Shown here: piece after piece, positions 32,706-41,120 of the stretch
Layout: every line of letters starts with the position of its first letter
How positions within the stretch are numbered: the first letter of the stretch is position 1
Notes under the pieces: model-generated
What the model saw: the letters and a program-made list of their open reading frames with translations, nothing else
Databases searched by the model: none
What the model was told of the DNA's origin: nothing
Made by a program: the position numbers and the translations under genes
NCBI RefSeq assembly: GCF_001956295.1
Contig: NZ_MRTD01000022.1
Location: 1 to 64,000, forward strand
DNA: 64,000 nt
Direction of reading: 5' to 3'
From: Paenibacillus sp. FSL A5-0031
GTDB lineage: Bacteria; Bacillota; Bacilli; Paenibacillales; Paenibacillaceae

Positions 32706-32805
32706 TTAGACAATGATACAATAACTTTAGTACTAAAACAACTGTCAATTCATTGTCGTGCTGGATACACTTAAATAAGATTAAATCGTTTAAAAACGCA
32801 AAAAA

Positions 32806-32832
32806 AACAGGTCAAGAAATACTTGACCTGTT
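32806..32832 (-). terminator. Terminator of the old-yellow-enzyme gene
   Basis: AACAGGTCAAG (32806-32816) pairs with CTTGACCTGTT (32822-32832) around a 5-base loop. Leftward reading continues the T run from 32807 to 32801. Confidence 0.9.
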
Positions 32833-32847
32833 TTCCTGTCATCTATA

Positions 32848-33972
32848 TTAATCGCCTAGCGGAAACCAGCCTGGCGTATGAACAATTGCCTGCCAGAGCG
32901 GGGTAGGAACGACCAATCGATCTTGATCATCCTTGCTGAGCGTTGTTTTTATTTCCGATTCGCGGCCTTCTTGCACCTTCTCGACCCAATCCGGTTCAAC
33001 AATAATTTCGCGGCCAATCGCAACAAGCGGAATGCCGATATCTAATGCCTTTACAGCATCTTCTGGGGTATGAATGGACCCAACGCCAATAATCGGTATT
33101 AAGTGACCTACACGATCTTTAATCCATTGCATACGCGTTTTCGTTTCTTCAGCGCCTCGTTTAGGCAATGACCAGAAATCCATTAACGAAACATGAAGAT
33201 AATCGAGCTCTTTGTTGGTAAGCTCATCTAGAAGCCTAAATGTATCCGACATGGTAATACCAGGCGTAGTCGCCTCCTCAGGGGAGAAGCGATAACCAAC
33301 TAGGAAAGGTTTTTTCGCATAGGCAGCAACCACTCGCTTCACTTCATCAACGACGGCTAATGGGAAACGCAATCTGTTCTCAATATTGCCTCCCCAACGA
33401 TCCTCACGTACATTGGAATGCGGAGAGAAAAATTGTTGGACAAGATAACCGTTTGCACCATGAATTTCAACACCGTCGAACCCTGCCTCAATTGCTCTTC
33501 TAGTCGTTTCTCCAAAGTCGCGAATAATTGATTCAATTTCCTCATCTAATAACGCTCTAGGTGTAACCCCAGCGTTCTGCTCCGAAGCTACAGCGCTCGC
33601 ACTTACCACATCACCATTTGGCACGAGGTTAATTGGGCATTCTCTGCCGCCATGAAAAATTTGAAGCACCGCTTTGGCGCCCTTTTCTTTAATTGTTGCT
33701 GCCAAGCGCTGTAGACTCGGAATCATGTCATCGCTGTCGCTTGCAAATTCGCCGTGAAATCCTTTTCCGTTTGGTGAAACGTAAACACAAGCTGTAATGA
33801 CTAGGCCTACTCCACCCGATCTGCGGCTATAATAGCTCAGCTCCGTCTCCGATACCGTTCCGTCTTCGTTTGCTGAGAAATTAGTCATTGGTGCCATAAC
33901 AATCCGATTTTTTAACTCAACACCGTTCTTAAAGGTCAATTGTTCAAACAATGGCAAATAAGTTGATTTCAT
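32848..33972 (-). CDS. NADH:flavin oxidoreductase, old yellow enzyme family
   Basis: A 374-residue FMN-dependent TIM-barrel oxidoreductase. It has NRIVMAPMTNFSANEDG (FMN-site strand), LQIFHGGRE (active-site His), GFDGVEIHGANGYLVQQFFSPHSN and NRLRFPLAVVDEVKR. Such enzymes reduce activated alkenes, nitro compounds or quinones with NAD(P)H. There is no iron-sulfur domain, so it is the short form. GGAGAGATG precedes the ATG. It lies next to a short SDR gene and between two efflux loci; an inverted repeat (34030-34052) just upstream may be an operator. Detoxification of electrophiles is plausible but inferred. Confidence 0.92.
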   Translation of the reverse strand: MKSTYLPLFEQLTFKNGVELKNRIVMAPMTNFSANEDGTVSETELSYYSRRSGGVGLVITACVYVSPNGKGFHGEFASDSDDMIPSLQRLAATIKEKGAKAVLQIFHGGRECPINLVPNGDVVSASAVASEQNAGVTPRALLDEEIESIIRDFGETTRRAIEAGFDGVEIHGANGYLVQQFFSPHSNVREDRWGGNIENRLRFPLAVVDEVKRVVAAYAKKPFLVGYRFSPEEATTPGITMSDTFRLLDELTNKELDYLHVSLMDFWSLPKRGAEETKTRMQWIKDRVGHLIPIIGVGSIHTPEDAVKALDIGIPLVAIGREIIVEPDWVEKVQEGRESEIKTTLSKDDQDRLVVPTPLWQAIVHTPGWFPLGD

Positions 33973-34029
33973 TTATTTCATCTCTCCCGTTATCCTCTGT
34001 TTATCTAACTAACTGTAACTTTTTTGTAT

Positions 34030-34052
34030 ACTGTAATATTATTTCATACAGT
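34030..34052. promoter_or_regulatory. Inverted repeat upstream of the old-yellow-enzyme gene
   Basis: ACTGTA and TACAGT are separated by 11 bases. Wider arms CTAACTGTA (34009-34017) and TACAGTTAG (34047-34055) also match exactly. Possible operator of a redox-sensing regulator not encoded in this window. Confidence 0.4.
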
Positions 34053-34071
34053 TAGAGATGTCAAGCAGCAA

Positions 34072-34110
34072 AAAAAGCATCCCAAACCATAAGGCTTAGA
34101 CATGCTTTTT
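34072..34110 (-). terminator. Terminator after the SDR gene
   Basis: AAAAAGCAT (34072-34080) and ATGCTTTTT (34102-34110) pair, with further CC/GG-rich pairing inside. The A-rich arm gives a long T-tract on the leftward transcript. Confidence 0.65.
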
Positions 34111-34123
34111 CTACTCTTCCCCA

Positions 34124-34780
34124 TTAGTCTTGCTTATATAAATACTCGACTTCACTTCTATTGATGTATAGATTCCAAAATTGTTCTGCAATTTCATCTG
34201 GATCATAGAAGCTTGCTTTGGCAACAAAACCAGCAATCGTTACGGTACCAACATAAATGCCATGCGGTTGTAGTTCTTGTGAAAGTGAGAAAGCAAGAGA
34301 GCGAATGCCCGCTTTACCGATCGACAATGAGGACAATTCAGCGGCAGGTGCCAGCGCCAATCCGCCGCCAGTAAACAGTATTGCTCCATTCTTATGCTCA
34401 ATCATATGAGGAATGACTTGATTCGCGCTCGTTAACGCCCCAACAACATTTACTTTAAACTCCTCAAGCAGCTGCGTTTCAGTTAAATGTGTAGGTGTAG
34501 CCTTAGATATGACAGCCGCATTATAAACCAGAACATCAGGGGAACCATAAAGCTGCTTAATTTGTTCAAATGCAGAAGTTAATGATGATGAATCGGCTGC
34601 ATCAGCTTTAATACTATAAGCTTCAATCTTGCTATTATTGAGCTCCTTCGTATAGGTTTCCAGAGCATTCGTGTTCCTCGCTGCAAGCACAACACGAAAT
34701 CCTTCGTTACCGAACTTCCTTGCAACACCCGCACTTACACCTGGTCCAGCGCCAACAATTACGACTAAAGGTTTGCTCAT
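34124..34780 (-). CDS. Atypical short-chain dehydrogenase/reductase lacking the catalytic Tyr
   Basis: A 218-residue SDR-fold protein. The coenzyme loop is VIVGAGPGVSAGVARKFG near the N-terminus and the structural motif is LVYNAAV (variant of NNAG). Where the catalytic YxxxK is expected it reads LSIGK, so the Tyr is replaced by Leu while the Lys remains. The catalytic Ser region reads FTGGG. Length is short for the family. It may bind NAD(P)H without classical SDR chemistry or use another mechanism. AAGGAG lies upstream of the ATG. A terminator separates it from the old-yellow-enzyme gene, so it is transcribed from its own promoter. Confidence 0.85.
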   Translation of the reverse strand: MSKPLVVIVGAGPGVSAGVARKFGNEGFRVVLAARNTNALETYTKELNNSKIEAYSIKADAADSSSLTSAFEQIKQLYGSPDVLVYNAAVISKATPTHLTETQLLEEFKVNVVGALTSANQVIPHMIEHKNGAILFTGGGLALAPAAELSSLSIGKAGIRSLAFSLSQELQPHGIYVGTVTIAGFVAKASFYDPDEIAEQFWNLYINRSEVEYLYKQD

Positions 34781-35007
34781 CTCGCTCTCTCCTTCTAGTT
34801 AAATCATATAATTTCCAGTTTATTGCACTTGTAGGTAGAGTCAAATTTTATCATTTTTCGCATCATTCCTCTAATTCAAATATTTTATATCCTTAATACG
34901 AAATCGCTCTGTTGTTTCAAAACAAATAGCTCCCATATTCAACTACACTGCAGAACTCACTGTGTGTAATTGATTATAGAGAGCTTCGTTTATTTTACGA
35001 TTGACTT

Positions 35008-36420
35008 CTAAGCGGTTGTTGAAGATGATTTGGTCTTCTCAAGCTTTGTCTGCAAAGCTGCTTGATCACGTGATGGTCTGAATAGCAAATAATACAAGCC
35101 AACAATGATTGCAGCCAAGATTGCTAAGGAAAAGAAAATATTACTATATAGGTATGCCCCGTTATGAATGGCAAATGGGTTAAAATGGACTGCCGTTTGC
35201 TTCAAATCCAGCATCTTGCCGATAATGCTCGTTGTCATTGCTCCCGAAATAAAGTTAAGCAAGGACATGAGCCCCATCCCTACTCCAATTTGCTCCTTGG
35301 CAAGCGTTCTTGATATCGTGTTGGACATCGCAATTTGCATAAAGGTTTGACCTATATTGCCGAATATTAACAAAAACACGATTAGATATGGCGATAATCC
35401 AACAAACATTGATAACAAAATAAAACAAGTAAAGCTTAATGAAATCGCAAGGTATACTAAAAACGAGTTGCCTTTCTCATCTGCAAGCCTGCCTCCGCGA
35501 CGCCCCATCAATGCAGAGGTAATAGCTGCAGGAAACATGACAAAGCCGATAATCGCAGGGGACAACTGGTTAAGACCCGCCAAAAACTGTGGGGTTACAA
35601 AAGGCATGCTAAAGCTTAACGATGTAGCTAGAAAGGTCATGATTAAGCCAAACGTATATTTCTTATTGCTGAACAGCTTGGGCTGGATAAACGGCTCAGA
35701 CGCTGTTCGAATGCGCACAATAAATAAAACAAGCGTTACAGCACCGCCAAGAGCAATAAACCAACTTCCAACTGAAATGGACATCAGTAATAATGCGACG
35801 GATCCTCCAAGCAGAATGCCGCCCAAATAGTCAATTTTTTGAGCTTTTCCTCTGTCGTTGTCCAAATATTTTCTAAAGAACGGAAGTGCAATCAGCGGAA
35901 TGACTGATATTAAAAATAAAAATCTCCAATTGATGAAACTTGTAACGATTCCGGCAACAATGGGCGCGAGTGCGGTTCCAAGAGCAAGACCCGCCGCAAC
36001 CGTACCTAACGCCCTGCCACGCTTCTCAGGAGAGAAATAACGTACAGGGACAATCATCGCAGTAGCTGGGATAACGGCTGCCCCGCTTGCTTGCAGCACC
36101 CTCCCAAGCACGATCATCCAATATTCAGAAGCGAGCAAACCTACAATCGATCCAAGTGCAAAAATAATTAATCCGAAGGTCAATAGATCCTTTAACCGGT
36201 ATTTGTCCGCGAGCTTTCCGTATGTAACGGAGCCTACTGCAAAAACGATCATATAACCCGTAATCAGCCAGCTCACCTGTGAGGCGGTAATGCCAAATTC
36301 CTTGCTGATGACAGGCATAACAACATTAAACATTGAAGCATTCATAATGGAGAAGACTAATGTAAAAGCTAATATAGGCAGCAGCTTTTCGCCTATTTTT
36401 TGTTTATCTGTAACTTCCAT
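35008..36420 (-). CDS. MFS efflux transporter, TetA(L)-like 14-helix group
   Basis: A 470-residue transporter with about 14 membrane helices. NASMFNVVMPVISKEF in helix 1, SWLITGYMIVFAVGSVTYGKLADKYRLK (motif A) and QASGAAVIPATAMIVPVRYF resemble the TetA(K)/TetA(L) group. Resemblance alone does not show tetracycline transport. A perfect 18-bp palindrome lies 36 bases upstream (36456-36473), and the identical palindrome occurs in front of the adjacent MarR gene, so the pump is very probably under that repressor. It is encoded just downstream of the MarR gene in the same direction but with its own operator. Confidence 0.9.
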   Translation of the reverse strand: MEVTDKQKIGEKLLPILAFTLVFSIMNASMFNVVMPVISKEFGITASQVSWLITGYMIVFAVGSVTYGKLADKYRLKDLLTFGLIIFALGSIVGLLASEYWMIVLGRVLQASGAAVIPATAMIVPVRYFSPEKRGRALGTVAAGLALGTALAPIVAGIVTSFINWRFLFLISVIPLIALPFFRKYLDNDRGKAQKIDYLGGILLGGSVALLLMSISVGSWFIALGGAVTLVLFIVRIRTASEPFIQPKLFSNKKYTFGLIMTFLATSLSFSMPFVTPQFLAGLNQLSPAIIGFVMFPAAITSALMGRRGGRLADEKGNSFLVYLAISLSFTCFILLSMFVGLSPYLIVFLLIFGNIGQTFMQIAMSNTISRTLAKEQIGVGMGLMSLLNFISGAMTTSIIGKMLDLKQTAVHFNPFAIHNGAYLYSNIFFSLAILAAIIVGLYYLLFRPSRDQAALQTKLEKTKSSSTTA

Positions 36421-36455
36421 ATCCCGTTACGTCCTTTCCTGTTTTAGAATGCATG

Positions 36456-36473
36456 TAGTTTGAATTCAAACTA
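36456..36473. promoter_or_regulatory. Perfect 18-bp palindromic operator ahead of the MFS pump
   Basis: TAGTTTGAATTCAAACTA is its own reverse complement. It is identical to the element at 36972-36989 before the MarR gene, which marks it as the binding site of that regulator. Confidence 0.85.
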
Positions 36474-36500
36474 TATGTCCGAATATAACGAGCGTATCGC

Positions 36501-36953
36501 TTATTCATACGCTTTAATGATTTTTCTGAGTAAAACATGTAGAAGTGCCGCTTCTTCCTTGGTTAGCAAATGGTCCGATTTCTCTTTCGCTTGTGCAACA
36601 GCACTTGAAGCTTTCAAGGACATTTCTACCCCTTGCTCGGTTAAATAAATTCTTTTCATTCTTGCATCCGAGTCATGCGCACGCCTTACAACCCAGCCTC
36701 TCTTCACCATCCCGTTAATTAAGCTGGTTACACTCGATTTGTCTATAAATAGCAGCTTCTCCAAGTCGGCATTCATCACGCCTGGTTTCATGGCGAGCAA
36801 ATGAAGCGACTGTGATTGCTGAGGAGTGAGGCTGAGCGGCCTGAGCGAAGTTTCAATCTCACGCCGAATATTCGTAAATGCCAGCTTTATAAGCAATGTA
36901 CTGCTGTCCTCTTGCTCCCAAGGAAAACGAGTAATGTGATTGTCTTCTCCCAT
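36501..36953 (-). CDS. MarR family transcriptional regulator
   Basis: A 150-residue winged-helix repressor with MNADLEKLLFIDKSSVTSLINGMVKRGWV as the DNA-binding helices and a wing with DSDARMKRIYLTEQG. No Cys residue occurs, so it is not a thiol-based peroxide sensor; a ligand-type response is likelier. It sits just upstream of the TetA(L)-like pump gene. Both genes carry the same perfect 18-bp palindrome, and in front of this gene the palindrome directly follows the -10 element, so autorepression is expected. The ribosome site (GGCGGTG) is weak. Confidence 0.88.
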   Translation of the reverse strand: MGEDNHITRFPWEQEDSSTLLIKLAFTNIRREIETSLRPLSLTPQQSQSLHLLAMKPGVMNADLEKLLFIDKSSVTSLINGMVKRGWVVRRAHDSDARMKRIYLTEQGVEMSLKASSAVAQAKEKSDHLLTKEEAALLHVLLRKIIKAYE

Positions 36954-36971
36954 TCAGAGCACCGCCTAAAC

Positions 36972-36989
36972 TAGTTTGAATTCAAACTA
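36972..36989. promoter_or_regulatory. Perfect 18-bp palindromic operator of the MarR gene
   Basis: Second copy of TAGTTTGAATTCAAACTA. It lies right after the -10 hexamer of the leftward promoter and covers its start of transcription. Confidence 0.88.
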
Positions 36990-37018
36990 ATAATAAGGAT
37001 GTAAGATTGCTTTGTCAA
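36990..37018 (-). promoter_or_regulatory. SigA-type promoter of the leftward MarR gene
   Basis: Read leftward: TTGACA (37018-37013), 17-base spacer, TATTAT (36995-36990). A near-consensus promoter placed directly against the operator palindrome. Confidence 0.82.
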
Positions 37019-37169
37019 CGAAAATTAACTGGACTGCGCTCGTTAATCTCCTTTTTCTAGTCTATAACTTCAATTCTCTTGTTTCATTTCATATAAAAGA
37101 GGTTATAAACAATAGAATTAACTGCATATAATCAAATAGCTTGTTTCACATTACAAGGAGGATTCAATC

Positions 37170-37388
37170 ATGGACTATATTATTAACAAAACATTTAAAA
37201 ACGTGGATGTATACTTTGACGGCTCTCATTATATTGGCTGCTCATTTATAGACTGCACGATTCATATAACATCACTGCGTTTTAACTATGATCGCTGCAC
37301 GTTCTCTGGTTCAAAATTCAAACTCAGCCCTAAAATGCTTATGCTGAGAAACGTTTATTCATTATTGCCTTCATCTATAACTGGATAA
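37170..37388 (+). CDS. Small pentapeptide-repeat-like protein
   Basis: A 72-residue protein. The stretch FKNVDVYFDGSHYIGCSFIDCTI, and later FNYDRCTFSGSKF, has aromatic or small residues every five positions, as in one or two turns of a pentapeptide-repeat beta-helix. It is far shorter than usual members, so it may be a fragment or a small relative. AAGGAGG lies eight bases before the ATG and a hairpin with T-tract follows, supporting a real gene. It stands alone between a MarR locus and mprF. Function unknown. Confidence 0.7.
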   Translation: MDYIINKTFKNVDVYFDGSHYIGCSFIDCTIHITSLRFNYDRCTFSGSKFKLSPKMLMLRNVYSLLPSSITG

Positions 37389-37410
37389 ACGAATGTACAA
37401 GCCTAAACCT

Positions 37411-37471
37411 AATGTCCAGCTTCAGGGAAACTAAAGTTTAAAAACTTTAATGCCTCTGAGCGCTGGGCATT
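37411..37471 (+). terminator. Terminator after the small pentapeptide-like gene
   Basis: AATGTCCAGC (37411-37420) pairs with GCTGGGCATT (37462-37471), with one mismatch and inner pairing of TCAGGG/CCTCTGA and AAAGTTT/AAACTTT. TTCTTTT follows. Confidence 0.65.
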
Positions 37472-37629
37472 TTCTTTTCCCCCCTTAAAAAAGATATTCC
37501 ATCGCGTTCACATTTCGGTTTAATTTCCTAATTGAGGAAACATTAATGAGTAAGTAGGCTATACTTTATGTGTCCCACATGGCAAAATAATGAAGAGTAA
37601 GGGACAAACCATACATAAGGGGAATATTA

Positions 37630-40278
37630 ATGAAATGGATTCGCGAAATAGCTTACAAGCTGCATCTAATTAAGCTTGTATCCATCCTATACCGTACAAG
37701 AGTACTGCGTTATCTATTGCCAGTTGCCATTATCGCCTTTGTATACTTCGAAGGAAAAAAACAGTTCCGTGAGATCCACTGGGGAAGAATGATCCATGAG
37801 TTTCATCACATGCACCCCTTCACGATTTTTCTTCTGCTCAGCTTCTCCATGCTCGCTGTCTCTGTCATGAGTACTTATGACTTGTTGATTCGCAAGCATT
37901 TTCATTTAAAGATTGGAATTTGGGATACGATTCGTTATGGATGGATTGCAAACACCTCTAACAATTTGATTGGTTTTGCGGGTCTTACAGGTGCAGGCCT
38001 GCGATCCATTCTATATCGAAATCGAGAGGTTCCCATCGGCAGTATTGCTGCTTCTGTTGCCTTTCTTTCGACGATAACGTTCACAGGACTATCGCTGCTA
38101 GCATGGCTGTGTATTATCGGCATTTTCCCTGTTCAAGCATTGTTGGATGCTCATCCATGGCTCACCTATGCGATGTGGGCAATTGCACTGTATTTACCGC
38201 TATTCGTGCTGCTTCAAAGAACCTCGCTTTTCTCCAAATGGATTAATCGGAATCGAGGACAATTGACTTGGCGCATTATGACCGCTTCTGTTGGTTCATC
38301 CTTTTTGGAATGGTTTTTTGCTGGGATGACCTTCTGGCTTATTGGAGCAACATTTATTCCTGAACTTACATTTACAAACGCGCTTGGAATTTATACGTTA
38401 GCAGCAATAGCCGGCATTATAAGCATGGCGCCTGGCGGTATCGGTGGATTTGATTTAACGGCTATATTAGGCTTACAGCTGCTCGGCTTTCCACCTGATA
38501 AATGCGCGGTCATCCTTGTTCTGTTTAGAATTCTGTATTATTTTGTACCATGGTTAATTGGCCTTATGATGGCCGCATTCGAGTTTCCTATGAACCGGAA
38601 ACGAACGGAGCAGTCTGATAGCGGCATTATGGATCGAGCATTAAATATTTGGCAGAGCGTATGGCGCTGGCCGGGACAATTTGCGTTTATCGGCGAGGTT
38701 GGGGCATGGTCACTCGGTAAGCTTGTATTTGCGAGTGGGGTCATATTACTGCTGTCCGCGGCGACACCCGCTTTACTTTACAGGATACATTTCACGGAAG
38801 AACTGGTTTCGTTTCAAATTATGAGGCTGTCCCATCAATTAAGCATCATCATCGGCATTATGCTGATCATGCTGTCTCGCGGCATCTCACTTCGTGTGAA
38901 GCGAGCCTATTATTGGACACTCTTCCTGCTTTGTGCCGGTTCCTTCTTCGCACTTGCCAAAGCGTTTGATTACGAGGAAGCTATATTTCTTCTCATTGTC
39001 GCTTTGCTGTTATGGATTTCAAGACATCGATTTTATCGTTTGGCTATACCCGTAGGAATTTATAATGTGCTAGGCTGGGGGTTTATTACACTCTTAATCA
39101 CCTATGGCTATTACCTCATCGCATCCCATTCGTATCCGGCATTTCTCAAACATCTGCCAAGAAAGGCTCACACCACTTGGCTGATAGATCCAAGCCAGCA
39201 TACGATAGCTGCGATATTTGGTCTCTTGGTTGCTTGGCTCTTCCTATCCTTGCTTTATATGTTTCGTCCTAAGCCGCTCGCCGTTTTAGAAACAGCCGAG
39301 GATGAACAGTTGAAATTAAAAGCTTTTCTTGAAAAGGAACAAGGAAATTTATTGACGCATATACTCTTTACCGGTGACAAGAGCTTCTTCTGGGCGATAA
39401 ATGATCAAGTGTTAATACCCTATGCGAAAATTCGAAATAAACTTGTTGTGCTTGGTGATCCTTTAGGTCCCAAAAGCATGATTAGTGAAGCGATACAACA
39501 GTTTCAGCAATTTGCCGATCAATTTGCGGTAGAGGTTGTATTTTATCAGACGACACCTGACTATTTACCGTTCTATCACGAAAACGGCTATCGCTTTTTT
39601 AAACTGGGTGAGGAAGCATTGGTTCATCTGGACAATTTCACGCTTGTCGGAAAACAAAATGCCAGTCTTCGGGCAGTTAAAAACCGCTTCGAACGTGAAA
39701 ATTTTCAATTTGAAATCGTACATCCGCCTCATGATAAGCAGTTGTTAAAGAAACTGTCGTTCATCTCTGACCAATGGCTGGATGGAAAACATGAGAAGGG
39801 TTATTCTCTCGGATGGTTTGATGAAGATTATTTGCAGCTCGCGCCCATTGCGCTATTAAAAAATTCAGATGATCAAATTATTGCTTTCGCTTCTTTGACA
39901 CCTGCCTATGATGATTCGACCTTATCTGTAGATTTAATGCGCTATTTAAAATCCACCCCAAATGGAACGATGGATCAGTTGTTCATTTGCCTTATGGAGT
40001 GGGCAAAAACAGAAGGGTATGCGCAGTTTAATTTAGGGATGGCTCCACTTTCGAGTGTAGGCCAGAGCCAAAACGCAATAAAAGAAGAGAAGCTGGCACG
40101 CATTCTGTTCGAGTATGGCGGAAGCTGGTATGGCTTTGTTGGACTCCGGCGATACAAAGACAAGTTCTCACCACATTGGGAGCCGCGCTATTTGGCGTAT
40201 CCTTCGACAGTATCATTACCGCTATTGCTTGTCGAGCTGGTACGGTTAATCTCACGGCATCCAAACAAAAACAAATAA
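37630..40278 (+). CDS. mprF: Bifunctional lysylphosphatidylglycerol synthetase/flippase MprF
   Basis: An 882-residue protein. The N-terminal part (to about 560) holds about 14 membrane helices with the flippase-domain motifs NNLIGFAGLTGAGLRSILYR and SMAPGGIGGFDL. The C-terminal 300 residues are the cytosolic DUF2156 synthase domain (WAINDQVLIPYAKIRNKLVVLGDPLG, FYQTTPDYLPFYHENGYRFFKLGEEA, FNLGMAPLSSVG), which transfers an amino acid, typically lysine, from aminoacyl-tRNA to phosphatidylglycerol. The product lowers membrane negative charge and protects against cationic peptides. Length agrees with the full bifunctional family. AAGGGG precedes the ATG. It is a single-gene unit closed by a strong terminator. 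Confidence 0.95.
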   Translation: MKWIREIAYKLHLIKLVSILYRTRVLRYLLPVAIIAFVYFEGKKQFREIHWGRMIHEFHHMHPFTIFLLLSFSMLAVSVMSTYDLLIRKHFHLKIGIWDTIRYGWIANTSNNLIGFAGLTGAGLRSILYRNREVPIGSIAASVAFLSTITFTGLSLLAWLCIIGIFPVQALLDAHPWLTYAMWAIALYLPLFVLLQRTSLFSKWINRNRGQLTWRIMTASVGSSFLEWFFAGMTFWLIGATFIPELTFTNALGIYTLAAIAGIISMAPGGIGGFDLTAILGLQLLGFPPDKCAVILVLFRILYYFVPWLIGLMMAAFEFPMNRKRTEQSDSGIMDRALNIWQSVWRWPGQFAFIGEVGAWSLGKLVFASGVILLLSAATPALLYRIHFTEELVSFQIMRLSHQLSIIIGIMLIMLSRGISLRVKRAYYWTLFLLCAGSFFALAKAFDYEEAIFLLIVALLLWISRHRFYRLAIPVGIYNVLGWGFITLLITYGYYLIASHSYPAFLKHLPRKAHTTWLIDPSQHTIAAIFGLLVAWLFLSLLYMFRPKPLAVLETAEDEQLKLKAFLEKEQGNLLTHILFTGDKSFFWAINDQVLIPYAKIRNKLVVLGDPLGPKSMISEAIQQFQQFADQFAVEVVFYQTTPDYLPFYHENGYRFFKLGEEALVHLDNFTLVGKQNASLRAVKNRFERENFQFEIVHPPHDKQLLKKLSFISDQWLDGKHEKGYSLGWFDEDYLQLAPIALLKNSDDQIIAFASLTPAYDDSTLSVDLMRYLKSTPNGTMDQLFICLMEWAKTEGYAQFNLGMAPLSSVGQSQNAIKEEKLARILFEYGGSWYGFVGLRRYKDKFSPHWEPRYLAYPSTVSLPLLLVELVRLISRHPNKNK

Positions 40279-40316
40279 AGCAAAGCCCATGGAATCCCAT
40301 GGGCTTTGCTTTATTT
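40273..40316. terminator. Bidirectional terminator between mprF and the synthase-like gene
   Basis: A 20-bp perfect stem (40273-40292 with 40297-40316) around a 4-base loop, rich in A at one end and T at the other, lying between two convergent genes. Core is GCCCATGG/CCATGGGC. Confidence 0.93.
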
Positions 40317-40328
40317 ATAAAACAAGCT

Positions 40329-41120
40329 CTAATTAATGCTGCCTACAAGCTTCATAACGGCGTCTCGCGTTAATTTGTTACCGCCAACTGCAATGAGGTT
40401 AATGGTTGCATGTGCCAGCGTAAGCGGAATTTTGCAAAACTCTAGCGCAGGACCACCTTTTAAATCAGATATATACGAATCCGCCAACTTCAGGTTGCGG
40501 CGCGTGTACTTAATCATTTCTTTTTGTCCCCAGCCTTCAGGGAAAAAGTCTACGCCACGTTCAAGATCCTCTGTGCGATTACGCAGAATGTTTACGGCTT
40601 GTAAGCCTCTTCCGAAAGCAACTGCTTTGATTCGGTCTGATTTCGTGCCATCGTGCCAGAACCATATGTCAGACAACATTTCCCCCACCATACCTGCAAC
40701 ACTATAAGTATAATTATCCAGATCCTCTTCCGTTCGGATATCCCAGCCTTCATGAACCCAATCAGCCATCTGCTTGGCCATTGTCGCTGTATGGTTATAA
40801 ACGACATTCGTAACCGTCGGAGGACATAAAAGCGCCCATTCATGAATTCTCATCGTAACTTCCGGCAGTGTTTCTGCATAAGGAGAAAGGAGTTTTTGCG
40901 ATTCATTAATCACATCATCGGAACTAAACGCATCATGAATGCCAAGCAATAATTCTGCTTTCACCTCATCTGCTAGCGTTTCATGATCCTCAATTTCATC
41001 AATTGCTCTCATACACAAATAAGCGGATGCAACTGCATCCTTTAAACCTGACTTCAACCTGCTGATGGGAATATAAAAAGTACGACTTGTTTGCTTTAAC
41101 ATGATCATCGCATCATTCAA
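40329..41120 (-). CDS. Squalene/phytoene synthase family protein
   Basis: A 263-residue head-to-head prenyl synthase-like protein. FYIPI, the first Asp-rich motif AIDEIEDH (DxxxD) and YTYSVAGMVGEMLSDIW are conserved. The second Asp-rich motif, usually NILRDxxED, reads NILRNRTED, so its first Asp is Asn. The start is TTG with AAGGAG eight bases upstream. No squalene-hopene cyclase, phytoene desaturase or other isoprenoid gene is linked. Condensation of two prenyl diphosphates is the family reaction; the Asn change and isolation make the product uncertain. Confidence 0.88.
   Translation of the reverse strand: MNDAMIMLKQTSRTFYIPISRLKSGLKDAVASAYLCMRAIDEIEDHETLADEVKAELLLGIHDAFSSDDVINESQKLLSPYAETLPEVTMRIHEWALLCPPTVTNVVYNHTATMAKQMADWVHEGWDIRTEEDLDNYTYSVAGMVGEMLSDIWFWHDGTKSDRIKAVAFGRGLQAVNILRNRTEDLERGVDFFPEGWGQKEMIKYTRRNLKLADSYISDLKGGPALEFCKIPLTLAHATINLIAVGGNKLTRDAVMKLVGSIN

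Noticed and set aside
35008..36420. Calling the MFS pump a tetracycline resistance gene
   Set aside because: Similarity to TetA(K)/TetA(L) motifs is at group level only and is not enough to assign a drug.
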